Shown here: one piece after another, positions 56,434-64,000 of the stretch
Position numbering within the stretch: the first letter of the stretch is position 1
Layout: each line of letters begins with the position of its first letter
Assembly (NCBI GenBank): GCA_035384565.1
Contig: DAOOIT010000033.1
Span: 5,308-69,307 of the forward strand
Length of the DNA stretch: 64,000 nt
Reading direction: 5' to 3'
From: Planctomycetota bacterium
GTDB taxonomy: Bacteria > Planctomycetota > PUPC01 > DSUN01
Made by a program: the position numbers and the translations under genes
Notes under the pieces: generated by a model
The model's database searches: none
What the model was told of the DNA's origin: nothing
Seen by the model: the letters and a program-made list of their open reading frames with translations, nothing else

Positions 56434-58608
56434 CTACTCCTTGCGCCCCCCGCCCTCGAAGCTGAAGAAGGCGGCTTCCACGGGGTTGAAGTCGAGGGTG
56501 AACGATGCGCCGTCCCCGAGCTTCTTGCCCGTGCGCTCGTCTATTGCGTCCTTGACAGGGGAGGGGAAGGCGACGGTGATGGGGTGCTTCTTGGCGGCGA
56601 GACCCTCGACGCCGCCACCCCCGACGTCGCTGCCTGTGACCTCGGCGTTCTGGAGGACGAAGACGTAGGTCCGCCCCCCCTTGCTCCAATAGGTGGCTTC
56701 GCAGTTCCGCGGCCTTGCGCCGTCGGGGCCGGCCACGCGCACCCACGGCTTGGCGCCGCCGCTGAGGGCGTACTGGACGAAGACGTTGCGGTGCTGCTCG
56801 CTCGCCGAGCCCTCCTCACGGTACTGAAGGTAACGCTGGGGCGAGAGGTTGACGAGGACCGCCGTGCCCTTGCCAATCTTCCTGATGATGTGGGTCTTGA
56901 GCTTCGGTTCGGCGATGGCGAACTCGTCGGCCAGCTTGCACGGCACAGTGGCGAAGAGCTCGCGATACTTCTTGTAGCCGAAGGCGGCATCCTGGTTGGT
57001 CTCGACCCAGAGCTTGCCGTCGCCGCCGAAGAAGTCGCGCTTGGTCTCCGTGCCGTCGTGCTTGACGCCGAAGAGGTCGTCGAGCGCGCCCTTGGCGCGC
57101 CCCTTGCCACGGTGGTCGAAGAGGCCGGGGGCGAAGTCGGCGATCAAGGTGCCGCCGGCCTCGACGAACTCCCGGATTCGCACGGCCTCGATGTCGCTCA
57201 AGGCATAGCAGGCGGGGAGGATGAGGACCCTGTACTCCTTCGGCACCCCGCCGACAACGACCTCGTCATAGGGGACGAAGTTGAACTGGAGGCCGCTGTC
57301 GGTGAGCAGGTACTCCCAGGCCTTGCGCACGAGGTGGCTGGTGCCGAGGCGGTGGTCGTTGTTGCGGTTGACCCAGGTCTTGCCGTGCGCCTCGCTGTCG
57401 AGGCACCACGACACCTGGATCGAGGGGTGCGAGTAGTAGACGGCCACGCCGTCGTGAAGCCATCGTGCGCCCACGAGCTTCCTGCCCTGGACGCCGCCGA
57501 CCTCTTTGTTCGTGGGGGCGTACTCCTTGAGCCAGGGACGCGGCGTGCCGTCCTGCTCGAACCAGCCCTCCACCCAGCCGATCATCCCGCGGTTGCCGTG
57601 GGCCAGGTAGTACCAGGTCTGCCAGATGTCGTTGGCCGTGCCGCGGCCGTCGTTGTGGAAGTGCGTCGTCACGATGGGCATGGCGTTCTGGGGGTTGAAC
57701 GAGCGGATGATGGCCGTGGACGAGCCGATGTTGTAGGATTCGAGGAACTGGATGTTCTTCATCAGCTTGGCGTAGTCGTAGCCGCCGAAAAGGTTGGGCG
57801 ACTGGCCGCCCACGAAGCCGCACGGGGTCTCGGGGTCCGCGGCGTTGGACGTCTCGACGAGTTGGCGCAGGAACACGGCCCAGTAGCTGTCGTTGTAGGT
57901 CATGCGGTCGAGGAAGGGCGAGAAGTCGAGCTGGCCTAACGGCTTGCCGAGCTGGGCGCGGGTGAACTCGGGCGTGAGGTACTGCGCCTTCGCGGTCGGG
58001 TCGCCCGTGTAGGCGACGAGCCACTTCTCGTAGTCGGCGTCGTCGTCATGGATGCGCCAGGGGATGGGTTTCACGAACGAGCCCCAGGAGATTTCGTCGT
58101 CGAGAGCGTAAGCCGCGCGCACGGGGCTCTTTTTCAGGCCGTTGACGCGCTCGGTGACGATGCCCTTGAGCTTCTCGAGCATGGCGGCGTCGAGCGGCCG
58201 CGGGCCGTTGGCACCGAACCGCAGCGCCCGGCCGTCGGTCTGGATGCGCTTCCAGTCGGCGCGGTTGAGGTAGAGGTAGCCCTTGGCCGCCGTGTGGTCG
58301 TTGTAGAACAGCAGGCCCCACTTCTCGAGCCAGGGCAGCACGCGGGTGTCGCCGTGGTCGGTGAAGCCGCCGTTGAAGCCGTAGTCCTTGCAGAACTGGC
58401 CGCCGGCGTCGCCCGTGCCGATGTGCCACTGGTAGCGCCAGGGCATGTAGACCCACGTGTTCCAGCGGCCGAGGAGCATCTTGGGGTCGCGGCGGACCGG
58501 CTTGAACTCGGGGGCCGACCTGATGTAGGCGAGATAGGGGTCTTCGGCGGCGCGAGCAGCGACGCCAAGTGCCACAGCAGCCGCCACCATCATCAGCCGA
58601 CGCCTCAT
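56434..58608 (-). CDS. Secreted GH42-like (beta-galactosidase-type) protein
   Basis: 724 residues with a signal peptide (LMMVAAAVALGVAARAAED). The first 440 residues fit a barrel with AAYALDDEISWGSF, where DDE could include the acid/base Glu, and TWYYLAHGNRGMIGWVEGWF, where Glu could be the nucleophile. Residues about 450-610 resemble the trimerisation domain of GH42 enzymes (YRVLILPACYALSDIEAVRIREFVEAGGTLIADFAPGLFDHRG). A C-terminal beta domain follows. A glycosidase of unknown substrate is likely. ATG 58608 follows AGGAGG. Operonic with the unknown gene at 55584-56429. Confidence 0.75.
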   Translation of the reverse strand: MRRRLMMVAAAVALGVAARAAEDPYLAYIRSAPEFKPVRRDPKMLLGRWNTWVYMPWRYQWHIGTGDAGGQFCKDYGFNGGFTDHGDTRVLPWLEKWGLLFYNDHTAAKGYLYLNRADWKRIQTDGRALRFGANGPRPLDAAMLEKLKGIVTERVNGLKKSPVRAAYALDDEISWGSFVKPIPWRIHDDDADYEKWLVAYTGDPTAKAQYLTPEFTRAQLGKPLGQLDFSPFLDRMTYNDSYWAVFLRQLVETSNAADPETPCGFVGGQSPNLFGGYDYAKLMKNIQFLESYNIGSSTAIIRSFNPQNAMPIVTTHFHNDGRGTANDIWQTWYYLAHGNRGMIGWVEGWFEQDGTPRPWLKEYAPTNKEVGGVQGRKLVGARWLHDGVAVYYSHPSIQVSWCLDSEAHGKTWVNRNNDHRLGTSHLVRKAWEYLLTDSGLQFNFVPYDEVVVGGVPKEYRVLILPACYALSDIEAVRIREFVEAGGTLIADFAPGLFDHRGKGRAKGALDDLFGVKHDGTETKRDFFGGDGKLWVETNQDAAFGYKKYRELFATVPCKLADEFAIAEPKLKTHIIRKIGKGTAVLVNLSPQRYLQYREEGSASEQHRNVFVQYALSGGAKPWVRVAGPDGARPRNCEATYWSKGGRTYVFVLQNAEVTGSDVGGGGVEGLAAKKHPITVAFPSPVKDAIDERTGKKLGDGASFTLDFNPVEAAFFSFEGGGRKE

Positions 58609-58836
58609 GGCCGGCCTCCTTCACAGTGGGACGGATTCACGAAGCAACGCACGCCGCAATCATGGGAGAATGGTGTCGGGGAATCAAGTGCTGCCCGCGC
58701 CTTGTCATTGTGCGCCTGTCGAACGGCCCTTCGGAGGCTTGCTGCGGTGATCCGGCAGATGGCCCCTGTTGCGGTGACAAGCCCCTGATAGGCTCCTCGG
58801 CAGGCGCGGAATGACATGGGCGAAGGGCCGGCCACT

Positions 58837-61098
58837 TCACCCCAGCGCCGCGGCGAGCCAGGAACTGCCATCGGCGGCCAGATCGGGCTTGAGCATGAGC
58901 CGCTCCTCTTCGCCCGCGTAGGCCTGCCGGGCCGGCTCGAACCAGCGGCGGAGCTCGGGCTCGGAGACGGCGCAGTTCCGTCCGTCCACCAGGCCCTCGA
59001 AGCGCAGGGGCAGCGGGGCCAGGGCCGCCGCCACGTCGGCCAGATCGCCCACCGTCAGGGCGCCGGGCACGATGATGTCGTGGGGTACGTAGACGAAGGG
59101 GGAACACAGCAGCGACTCGAAACTCGCCAGCCCGCGGCGCACGAGCACGGCCTTGGCGTCGTCCTCGAACAGCGCGGCGAGAAGCGCCAGCAAGCCGCCG
59201 AGCGGCTCGCACTCGCGGGGGCAGTCGCTGCTCTCCAGCGGCTTGTCGGCGAAGGGCGGCACGTTGGGCTCCGCGAACGAATCGCCCCAGAGGGCGAGGC
59301 GTGTGGCGTCCAGCTCGGGACGGGTGCGCAGGTAGCGGAGGACGCCCCGCAGGTCGCGCAAGCGCAGGCCGGTGAGCGTCTCGCCCAGCATCATGTAAGT
59401 GGAGGAGGGGCCAACGGTCTTGCGGTGGCGGCCGGGTTCGCCGTTGGCGTCGGTCTCGCCCGTCGAGCGCACGTCGGGCAGACACACGGCGACGCCGCGG
59501 GCCAGCAGAGCGGCGATCTCGTCGGCTCGGTGCTTCAGGAACCCCGCCTTGCCGTGCTTCGCTACGGCGACCACGAGAGGCAGCCGTTCGGACTGTGGGC
59601 GGGGCGTCCCTGCCCCGTGTTCCGCCGGCGGCGCGAGGAGCAGCGCCGGCACGACGAAGCCGTCGTCGAGGGTGAGCAGGAGGCGCTCGGCCAGGCCATC
59701 CCTGCCGCGGACCTCGGCTTTGGGGATGCCTCTCGGCTCGATGTCGCCGAGCAGGCGCGCCCAGTCGGCCCGCAGCTTGGCGCGGCGTTGGGCGGGCGCG
59801 AGCGGGGCGAGGGCGGCGCGGGCCTTGCCGGCCCGCTCGAGGCTCAACGCCTTGGCCAGATAGTGGACCAGCTTCGGCTGACGCCTCGCGGCCACGGCGT
59901 CGGTGAGGCAGCGCAGTTCCTCGGCGGGCCGCCGGTCCTGCGGCTCCTCCTTGGGCGCGGGGATGCCGAACCAGCGCTCCAGGTGCGGGTAGATGCCCTT
60001 GCGGTGGGGCGCGCCCACGTTGTTGCAGTGGCTGGCGTCCGGCGGCCTGATGGTCACGCGGCCCCAGCCGTGGACGGCGGCCAGCCTGTCCGCAGCATCG
60101 TAGAAGCCCCAGATGCGTCCGAAGCGCTTCCACACGGGGTCGCGCTCGGCGTCCCAGGCGAACTCGTGGGCGTAGAGGAGCGGCCTGGGAGCGGCCGCGC
60201 CGACGATCACGTAGGGCAGGAAGCCGTCGCGGGCGCTCCGGCGCAGGTTCCTGGTGGATTCGAAGCTGCCGCTGCCGGCGAAGTTGAACGCCTCTTCGGC
60301 GTTCTCGGGCAGGGGGTAGATCGTCTCGGGCTGCGGCCCGCCGAAGTTGAAGGGGATGGCGCACGCGATGCGCGGGTCGAGCGCGGCCGCGACCGCCGCG
60401 GGGTCGCCCCCGCCGGCCACCGAGCCGATGACGATGACCCTCTCGCGGTCAATGCCCGGGCGAGCCAGGAGCAGGTCCACGCAGCGCAGCAGGTCCCAGG
60501 CCATCCAGCCCATCAGGCTCTCGCCCACGAGGTGGAGCTGCATGCCGAGGACCATGCGGTGGCGGTAGTCCTCGCGTCCCGCGAAGGGCTGCTGGCGGCG
60601 TTCGCCGTGGCTGATCTGGTCGGGCACGAGCACCAGGCAGCCCAGGCGCGACCAGAGCACCCCCATATCTTGAAGCTCGCTCTGCTCCTTCGGGTTGTGG
60701 TGGCTGTGGACGAGGAGGAAGGCGGGCATCTTCGCGCGCGCCGGGTTCGGCACGTAGAGGTTGGCGGTCACGACCAGTCCTGGCCGGCTCTCGAAGACCA
60801 GCTTCTCGATGCGGAAGCCCTCGCCCTCAAGCGTCCCAATGGTCTCGACATCGAGCGTTTTCGGGATAGGCGGGAACTGGCCGAGCGACTCCCGAAGCGC
60901 CTTGACCCGCTCGTCGCGGAAGCGCTCCCAGTCGGCCCGCGACCGCACCTTGGCCCATGCGGCGGCGTCGCGGCGATTGGCCGCCCGCAGGCGCGCCCGG
61001 CAATCCTCGCCGAGCATGCCAATGGCCTTGTCCCGCTCCTCGGCCGAGAGCACATTGATGCTCGGCGCGCGCAACGCATCTGCCCATGCCTTCGCCAC
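58837..61098 (-). CDS. Tandem alpha/beta hydrolase protein (two hydrolase domains)
   Basis: About 753 residues, no signal peptide seen. Domain 1 (about 70-390) has FLLVHSHHNPKEQSEL, VIVIGSVAGGGDPAAV and PPDASHCNNVGAPHR. Domain 2 (about 480-680) has LPLVVAVAKHGKAGFLKHRADEIAALLARGVAVCLPDVRSTGETDANG and RLALWGDSFAEPN with the GxSxx elbow. In domain 1 the expected Gly-x-Ser-x-Gly reads GSVAGG, so its activity is doubtful. The GTG at 61098 has AGGAAG at good distance; ATG 61113 is an alternative. Similar to cephalosporin-C-deacetylase/acetyl-esterase-like proteins of PVC bacteria. Substrate unknown. Confidence 0.72.
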   Translation of the reverse strand: MAKAWADALRAPSINVLSAEERDKAIGMLGEDCRARLRAANRRDAAAWAKVRSRADWERFRDERVKALRESLGQFPPIPKTLDVETIGTLEGEGFRIEKLVFESRPGLVVTANLYVPNPARAKMPAFLLVHSHHNPKEQSELQDMGVLWSRLGCLVLVPDQISHGERRQQPFAGREDYRHRMVLGMQLHLVGESLMGWMAWDLLRCVDLLLARPGIDRERVIVIGSVAGGGDPAAVAAALDPRIACAIPFNFGGPQPETIYPLPENAEEAFNFAGSGSFESTRNLRRSARDGFLPYVIVGAAAPRPLLYAHEFAWDAERDPVWKRFGRIWGFYDAADRLAAVHGWGRVTIRPPDASHCNNVGAPHRKGIYPHLERWFGIPAPKEEPQDRRPAEELRCLTDAVAARRQPKLVHYLAKALSLERAGKARAALAPLAPAQRRAKLRADWARLLGDIEPRGIPKAEVRGRDGLAERLLLTLDDGFVVPALLLAPPAEHGAGTPRPQSERLPLVVAVAKHGKAGFLKHRADEIAALLARGVAVCLPDVRSTGETDANGEPGRHRKTVGPSSTYMMLGETLTGLRLRDLRGVLRYLRTRPELDATRLALWGDSFAEPNVPPFADKPLESSDCPRECEPLGGLLALLAALFEDDAKAVLVRRGLASFESLLCSPFVYVPHDIIVPGALTVGDLADVAAALAPLPLRFEGLVDGRNCAVSEPELRRWFEPARQAYAGEEERLMLKPDLAADGSSWLAAALG

Positions 61099-61128
61099 GT
61101 GACTTCCTCTCATTGCACAGATGAACGT

Positions 61129-61151
61129 CCCGCGGGTTTGACACCCGCGGG
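61129..61151. repeat. Hairpin of the CCCGCGGGT type
   Basis: CCCGCGGGT-TTGAC-ACCCGCGGG, 9-base perfect stem, followed by AGGTTGG, between the double hydrolase and the Gfo/Idh/MocA genes. A second palindrome with CCTACC is at 61181-61206. Related to sequence near 50600 and 53440. Confidence 0.6.
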
Positions 61152-61233
61152 AGGTTGGTTTGTTCTCCGAAAGGCCGATTGCGCGTGCCAGGATGCGCGC
61201 CCTACCATTCAGTCCGAAATCCGCGCTCCGCAA

Positions 61234-62550
61234 TCAGAGGCTCCACGGCTCGCGATAGGCCGGCATCGCGGCGCGGGCCGCCTCGTCGTCGCCCAGGATG
61301 GTCTCCTTCACGGGGTCGAACTGCACGGAGCGGCCGAGCTTGTAGGAGAGGTTGGCGAGGCACAGGGGCACGTTGACGCGGTGGTGGTAGGCCACGTTGC
61401 ACAACGGCTGCTGGCGGGTCTTGATGGCGTCGAGCAGTTCGCGGTGGTGGCCCGGCGAGGGCGCCAGCGACGGGCCGGGCAGCTCCAGCGCCGCCTTGGG
61501 GTCGGCCTCGGGCACGATCTTGTGCATGCCGTAGTCGGCGTAGAGCGTGGCCTTCTCGCCGTGGAAGTAGATGCCCAGGCGCCGCGCCATGCCGCCCGCG
61601 CCGTTGAAGTCGAAGCCATAGCTGTTCGCCAGATTGTGCATCCAGGTCATCACGAGGTTGGGGTAGCGGAAGAGACACTCCTGGACCTCGGGCGCGTCGC
61701 CGTCGTCGTCCAGGATGAAGCGCCCGCCCGCGCAGCTCACCTGGCTGGGCAGCGGCAGGTCGAGCGCCCAGACGGGCAGGTCAATGATGTGCGGCGCCAT
61801 GCCCGGCAGCCAGCCGCCGCTGATGTCCATGAACGAACAATGGAAGTAAGCGTCGCGCACGATGATCGGGTTGAACGGCCGCATCGGGAGCGGCCCCAGG
61901 AACATGTCCCAGTCGAGCCCCGGCGGCACGGGCGCGTTGGCCGGCGCCTTGCCCACGCCCGCGCGAGTCTGGTTCATCACGTTGAACGTGCGGACGAGGT
62001 TCACCGGCCCCAGCACGCCGGCGCGGACGATCTCGACCACGCGGCGGTAGTTGCCCCCCGCGTGGATCTGCGTGCCCACCTGGGTGACGCGGCTGTTCTC
62101 CTTCGCCGCCTTCACGATGGCCTGGCTCTCGGCCACGTACAGTGTCATCGGCTTCTCGACGTAGAAGTCCTTGCCCGCCTTGGCCGCGGCGACGGCCATG
62201 ATCGCGTGCCAGTGGGGCGGCGTGGCGATGCAGACGGCGTCAATGGACTTCTCGTCGAGGAGCTTTCGGAAATCGTGATAGCCTTTGGCCGTGGCCTCGA
62301 AGCGCTTCACCGTCGCCTCGCGGCGGGGCGCGTTCACGTCGCAGATGGCCGACACGCGCACGTCCTTGTGGGCAGCAAAGGCATTCAAGTCGCCGCTGCC
62401 CATCGAGCCGACGCCGATGAAGCCCATCGAGATCGTGTCGCTGGCCGGCGGCTGCCCCTCGGCCCCGACGGCATGGGCGGCCAGGCCGATCCCCATCGCA
62501 GCGACAGCGGACCTGCCCAGGAACGCACGACGCGAAACCGTGTTCTTCAT
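61234..62550 (-). CDS. Tat-exported Gfo/Idh/MocA family oxidoreductase
   Basis: 438 residues. A Tat signal (SRRAFLGRSAVAAMGIGLAAHAVGA) precedes the Rossmann domain MGFIGVGSMGSGDLNAFAAHKDVRVSAICDVNAPR. The signature CIATPPHWHAIMAVAAAKAGKDFYVEKP contains the conserved EKP Lys. PGMAPHIIDLPVWAL gives the His of the active site. It oxidises or epimerises sugars or related polyols with NAD(P); exported members carry bound cofactor through Tat. ATG 62550 follows a purine-rich AAGGGGGA site. It forms part of the sugar-catabolic theme but no partner isomerase lies next to it. Confidence 0.9.
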   Translation of the reverse strand: MKNTVSRRAFLGRSAVAAMGIGLAAHAVGAEGQPPASDTISMGFIGVGSMGSGDLNAFAAHKDVRVSAICDVNAPRREATVKRFEATAKGYHDFRKLLDEKSIDAVCIATPPHWHAIMAVAAAKAGKDFYVEKPMTLYVAESQAIVKAAKENSRVTQVGTQIHAGGNYRRVVEIVRAGVLGPVNLVRTFNVMNQTRAGVGKAPANAPVPPGLDWDMFLGPLPMRPFNPIIVRDAYFHCSFMDISGGWLPGMAPHIIDLPVWALDLPLPSQVSCAGGRFILDDDGDAPEVQECLFRYPNLVMTWMHNLANSYGFDFNGAGGMARRLGIYFHGEKATLYADYGMHKIVPEADPKAALELPGPSLAPSPGHHRELLDAIKTRQQPLCNVAYHHRVNVPLCLANLSYKLGRSVQFDPVKETILGDDEAARAAMPAYREPWSL

Positions 62551-62595
62551 CGCTTTCCCCCTTCTGCGCAGGAACGTTCCCGCCGGCCGAGAACA

Positions 62596-62793
62596 CTACT
62601 TGCCCCGGCTGATCGGCGGGACGCCCAGGTCCTTGCAGATCTTGCGCGCGAGCTGGTCCACTATCCCGCTGTGTCGTGGCACGGCCGGGCGCCTGTTGAG
62701 ACTTGGGTTCTGCCACCAGGAGTGCCTGGCGCCTTCGCGCTCGAATTCGCAACCCTGTTCGCGAAGGTAGCGAAGGAACCTGGTGCGCTTCAC
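62596..62793 (-). CDS. hicA: HicA-family mRNA interferase toxin
   Basis: 65 residues from GTG 62793. FLRYLREQGCEFEREGARHSWWQNP contains the catalytic His in the dsRBD-like fold (GxRHSxW), and AVPRHSGIVDQLARKICKDLGVP is the second half. HicA cleaves mRNA and is neutralised by HicB. The gene overlaps hicB by GTGA and follows it, the reverse of the common hicA-hicB order. Confidence 0.88.
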   Translation of the reverse strand: MKRTRFLRYLREQGCEFEREGARHSWWQNPSLNRRPAVPRHSGIVDQLARKICKDLGVPPISRGK

Positions 62794-63002
62794 ACCGTCA
62801 CCTTCTCCTCGACGAATCCCGGTTCCGCGGCCTGAATCGCGCCCTGGCGATTGAACTCAATGGCTTCCCTGAGGGTGACGCGGAGCGTGTCGAGAAGCTG
62901 CTCGCGCGTCCGCTCCTGGCAGTTCACGCCCGGGATCTCCTCGATCCACCCGATCCACCAGCCGTCCTGTTCCTTGACCACTGCCGTGTAGCTGTTGGGC
63001 AT
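62790..63002 (-). CDS. hicB: HicB-family antitoxin
   Basis: 70 residues. YTAVVKEQDGWWIGWIEEIPGVNCQERTREQLLDTLRVTLREAIEF is the HicB (UPF0150) fold. The short C-terminus lacks an obvious separate DNA-binding domain. ATG 63002 follows AGGAGAGGAG. A promoter with a palindrome is directly upstream. Confidence 0.88.
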   Translation of the reverse strand: MPNSYTAVVKEQDGWWIGWIEEIPGVNCQERTREQLLDTLRVTLREAIEFNRQGAIQAAEPGFVEEKVTV

Positions 63003-63028
63003 TGCTCCTCTCCTGGCGTGCTCGTTAT

Positions 63029-63067
63029 TCTCATGTGAGAGTATACGCGGCTGCGCCAGGAAGTCAA
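63029..63067 (-). promoter_or_regulatory. hicBA promoter and palindromic operator
   Basis: TTGACT (63067-63062), 16 bases, TATACT (63045-63040) on the minus strand. The palindrome TCTCA-TG-TGAGA (63029-63040) begins at the -10 box and covers the expected transcription start, a good place for repression by HicB. Confidence 0.6.
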
Positions 63068-63145
63068 CCCAAGGGGGTGCGGGCCGGAGTCGTAGGTGGT
63101 TTCCGATGCGAGAATCCCCGGAACAGGGGAAGGCCCGCGGCAGAG

Positions 63146-63211
63146 GTAGCCGCGAGCGTCCCGCCTGCGGCGCTCTTCATCCGTTCGACAAGCGGGACGC
63201 TTGTCGCTACG
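63146..63211 (-). repeat. Small palindromic element (copy B)
   Basis: Read on the minus strand it begins CGTAGCGACAAGCG, TCCCGCTTGTCGAA and ends GGGACGCTCGCGGCTAC, matching copy A at 4769-4856 at both ends. It is 66 bases long and lacks the central GCCCATTGC hairpin of copy A. It lies in the 347-base gap 63003-63349, in which I otherwise see only the hicBA promoter. Confidence 0.75.
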
Positions 63212-63349
63212 AGAATCCGCCGCAGAAGCTACCTACAGAAATGGCCCACACCCCTTGGGGTCGCGGTTGCACCCGATCGGCCTATCACCAGGGTGTAGGT
63301 GGTGCCATCGAGACCCCAGATCCCCTTTGCATGTGGCGGCACGCGGAGC

Positions 63350-63529
63350 TCATGGGAACCGGACGAGGTCCGCCGCCTGCTCCGGGCTGGCCACGAATTC
63401 CTTTTCGGTCCCTCCTTCCTTCACGCAGACTCGGTACTCTTGGCGGAGGGGATCCCGAGCCACCGCAATCTGGCTGCCTTCCTCGAAGGATGGGGCAACC
63501 GAGTAGGACAGGTAGTCTATCGTGTCCAT
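63350..63529 (-). CDS. Small unknown protein
   Basis: 59 residues from ATG 63529, which has GGAGG five bases upstream; GTG 63541 is an alternative. The sequence DTIDYLSYSVAPSFEEGSQIAVARDPLRQEYRVCV is charged and soluble. No family recognised. It follows another small gene by 19 bases on the same strand, so the two may be a pair. Confidence 0.5.
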   Translation of the reverse strand: MDTIDYLSYSVAPSFEEGSQIAVARDPLRQEYRVCVKEGGTEKEFVASPEQAADLVRFP

Positions 63530-63548
63530 CCGTTCCTCCACGCTCGCA

Positions 63549-63908
63549 TCACGACCCAGCGGCCTCGATTCCGCCGGGTGTTGCGAACCCCGCCTCGGCG
63601 CCCTTGATCCTCCAGATTCTCACTCGCCACGCTTGCGCCGGAACCTGCGGCAATTCGTCTGACTCGATATCGAAAGGCGAATCACTGGTCAGCCAGCTGG
63701 CGAGCCCAGTTCCCGTCTTCCGGGTGTCGATGAGGAGGTGAGGAATGCTGTCCAGTCCACCTGTCGTCTGCCTGACAATTGGAGAGGTAGCCGGGTCTGC
63801 GGAGATACCGTCACGAGACTGGATCCGGGCAACGGCGGTGAAGCACGAGCAAGGCGCGTGGCTCCTCGCCTCGGCCAAGACACCATTGGCCTGCGAATCC
63901 CATGCCAT
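63549..63908 (-). CDS. Unknown small protein
   Basis: 119 residues from ATG 63908 (ATG 63903 is not in frame). Sequence such as TTGGLDSIPHLLIDTRKTGTGLASWLTSD and ELPQVPAQAWRVRIWRIKGAEAG gives no family. It is followed by the 59-residue gene. The true start could be upstream of the window edge in another frame; the remaining 92 bases to the end of the window show no feature. Confidence 0.4.
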   Translation of the reverse strand: MAWDSQANGVLAEARSHAPCSCFTAVARIQSRDGISADPATSPIVRQTTGGLDSIPHLLIDTRKTGTGLASWLTSDSPFDIESDELPQVPAQAWRVRIWRIKGAEAGFATPGGIEAAGS

Positions 63909-64000
63909 CCCGTGTCCACCGCGGCGCCGTGCCCAAGGCCGCGGCTAGGAGCCTGTCCACGAATCCGCGTGGGACTGCGACGCCCGCGATTCTGGCCGCA

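Noticed and set aside
58816..62835. 1339-codon open frame on the plus strand
   Set aside because: Antisense to the double hydrolase and the Gfo/Idh/MocA gene, both of which have clear family motifs on the minus strand.
1..64000. Prophage or integrated plasmid
   Set aside because: No integrase, structural phage genes, replication genes or tRNA attachment sites are seen; only single-gene transposases and repeats.

Overview
The window is GC-rich throughout and almost fully coding, with many 4-nt ATGA or GTGA overlaps between neighbouring genes. Outer-membrane assembly genes (LptE-like, BamD-like), Tat-exported sugar isomerases and Gfo/Idh/MocA oxidoreductase, DUF6807 proteins, a GH51 arabinofuranosidase, large beta-propeller and HEAT-repeat proteins, and IS200-like transposases among short palindromic repeats all point to a didermal bacterium of the PVC type (Planctomycetota, Lentisphaerota or a related lineage), probably a polysaccharide degrader. 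That placement is inferred from gene content; no rRNA or tRNA gene is visible. The recognisable promoters resemble sigma-70 sites (TTGACA-like, 16-18 nt, TAGAAT, TACAAT or TATAAT).

Layout. Bases 1-6.5 kb: a partial gene, a sodium/solute symporter, a small four-helix-bundle gene bracketed by inverted heptad repeats, a DUF6807 protein, a secreted HExxH protein, and a UroD/MtaA-like protein with a small membrane partner. 6.5-7.6 kb: a HEPN/MNT pair and a hairpin array. 7.6-15.9 kb: a sugar isomerase-DUF6807-sugar isomerase operon, a hydrolase, MGMT, QueE, GH51 and a PAS-GGDEF protein. 15.9-26.3 kb: a giant propeller protein, two divergent aldo/keto-reductase-like paralogues flanking a HEAT-repeat protein, a sugar-nucleotide epimerase and an aminotransferase. 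26.5-33.7 kb: an envelope operon (unknown, BamD-like, LptE-like, FtsH, phosphomannomutase, transglutaminase). 33.7-41.9 kb: a coiled-coil protein with a BRCT-like end, folK-dNK-panC, a second four-helix-bundle gene in a repeat-rich zone, HU, enolase with a response regulator, and another sugar isomerase. 42-46.6 kb: VapBC, RtcB with archease, a broken gene, a transposase and a lipoprotein. 46.7-50.5 kb: potABCD polyamine uptake. 50.6-53.3 kb: a multi-cysteine radical SAM protein and a His-rich membrane protein with a zinc-finger ribbon-helix-helix regulator. 53.6-63.9 kb: esterases, a second transposase inside a large repeat cluster, a GH42-like protein, a double hydrolase, a Gfo/Idh/MocA oxidoreductase, HicBA and two small unknown genes.

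The carbohydrate genes form one theme: secreted or periplasmic hydrolases release sugars and esters, the symporter imports products, and isomerase/oxidoreductase modules process them. The second theme is small repeats. Tandem 7-, 9- and 10-bp units in head-to-head inverted layout, REP-like hairpins and small palindromic elements recur at many sites, inside genes as well as between them. Both four-helix-bundle genes are bracketed by such tandem units. This coupling, and the His-rich membrane protein with its likely metal-sensing regulator, are the best candidates for something undescribed.
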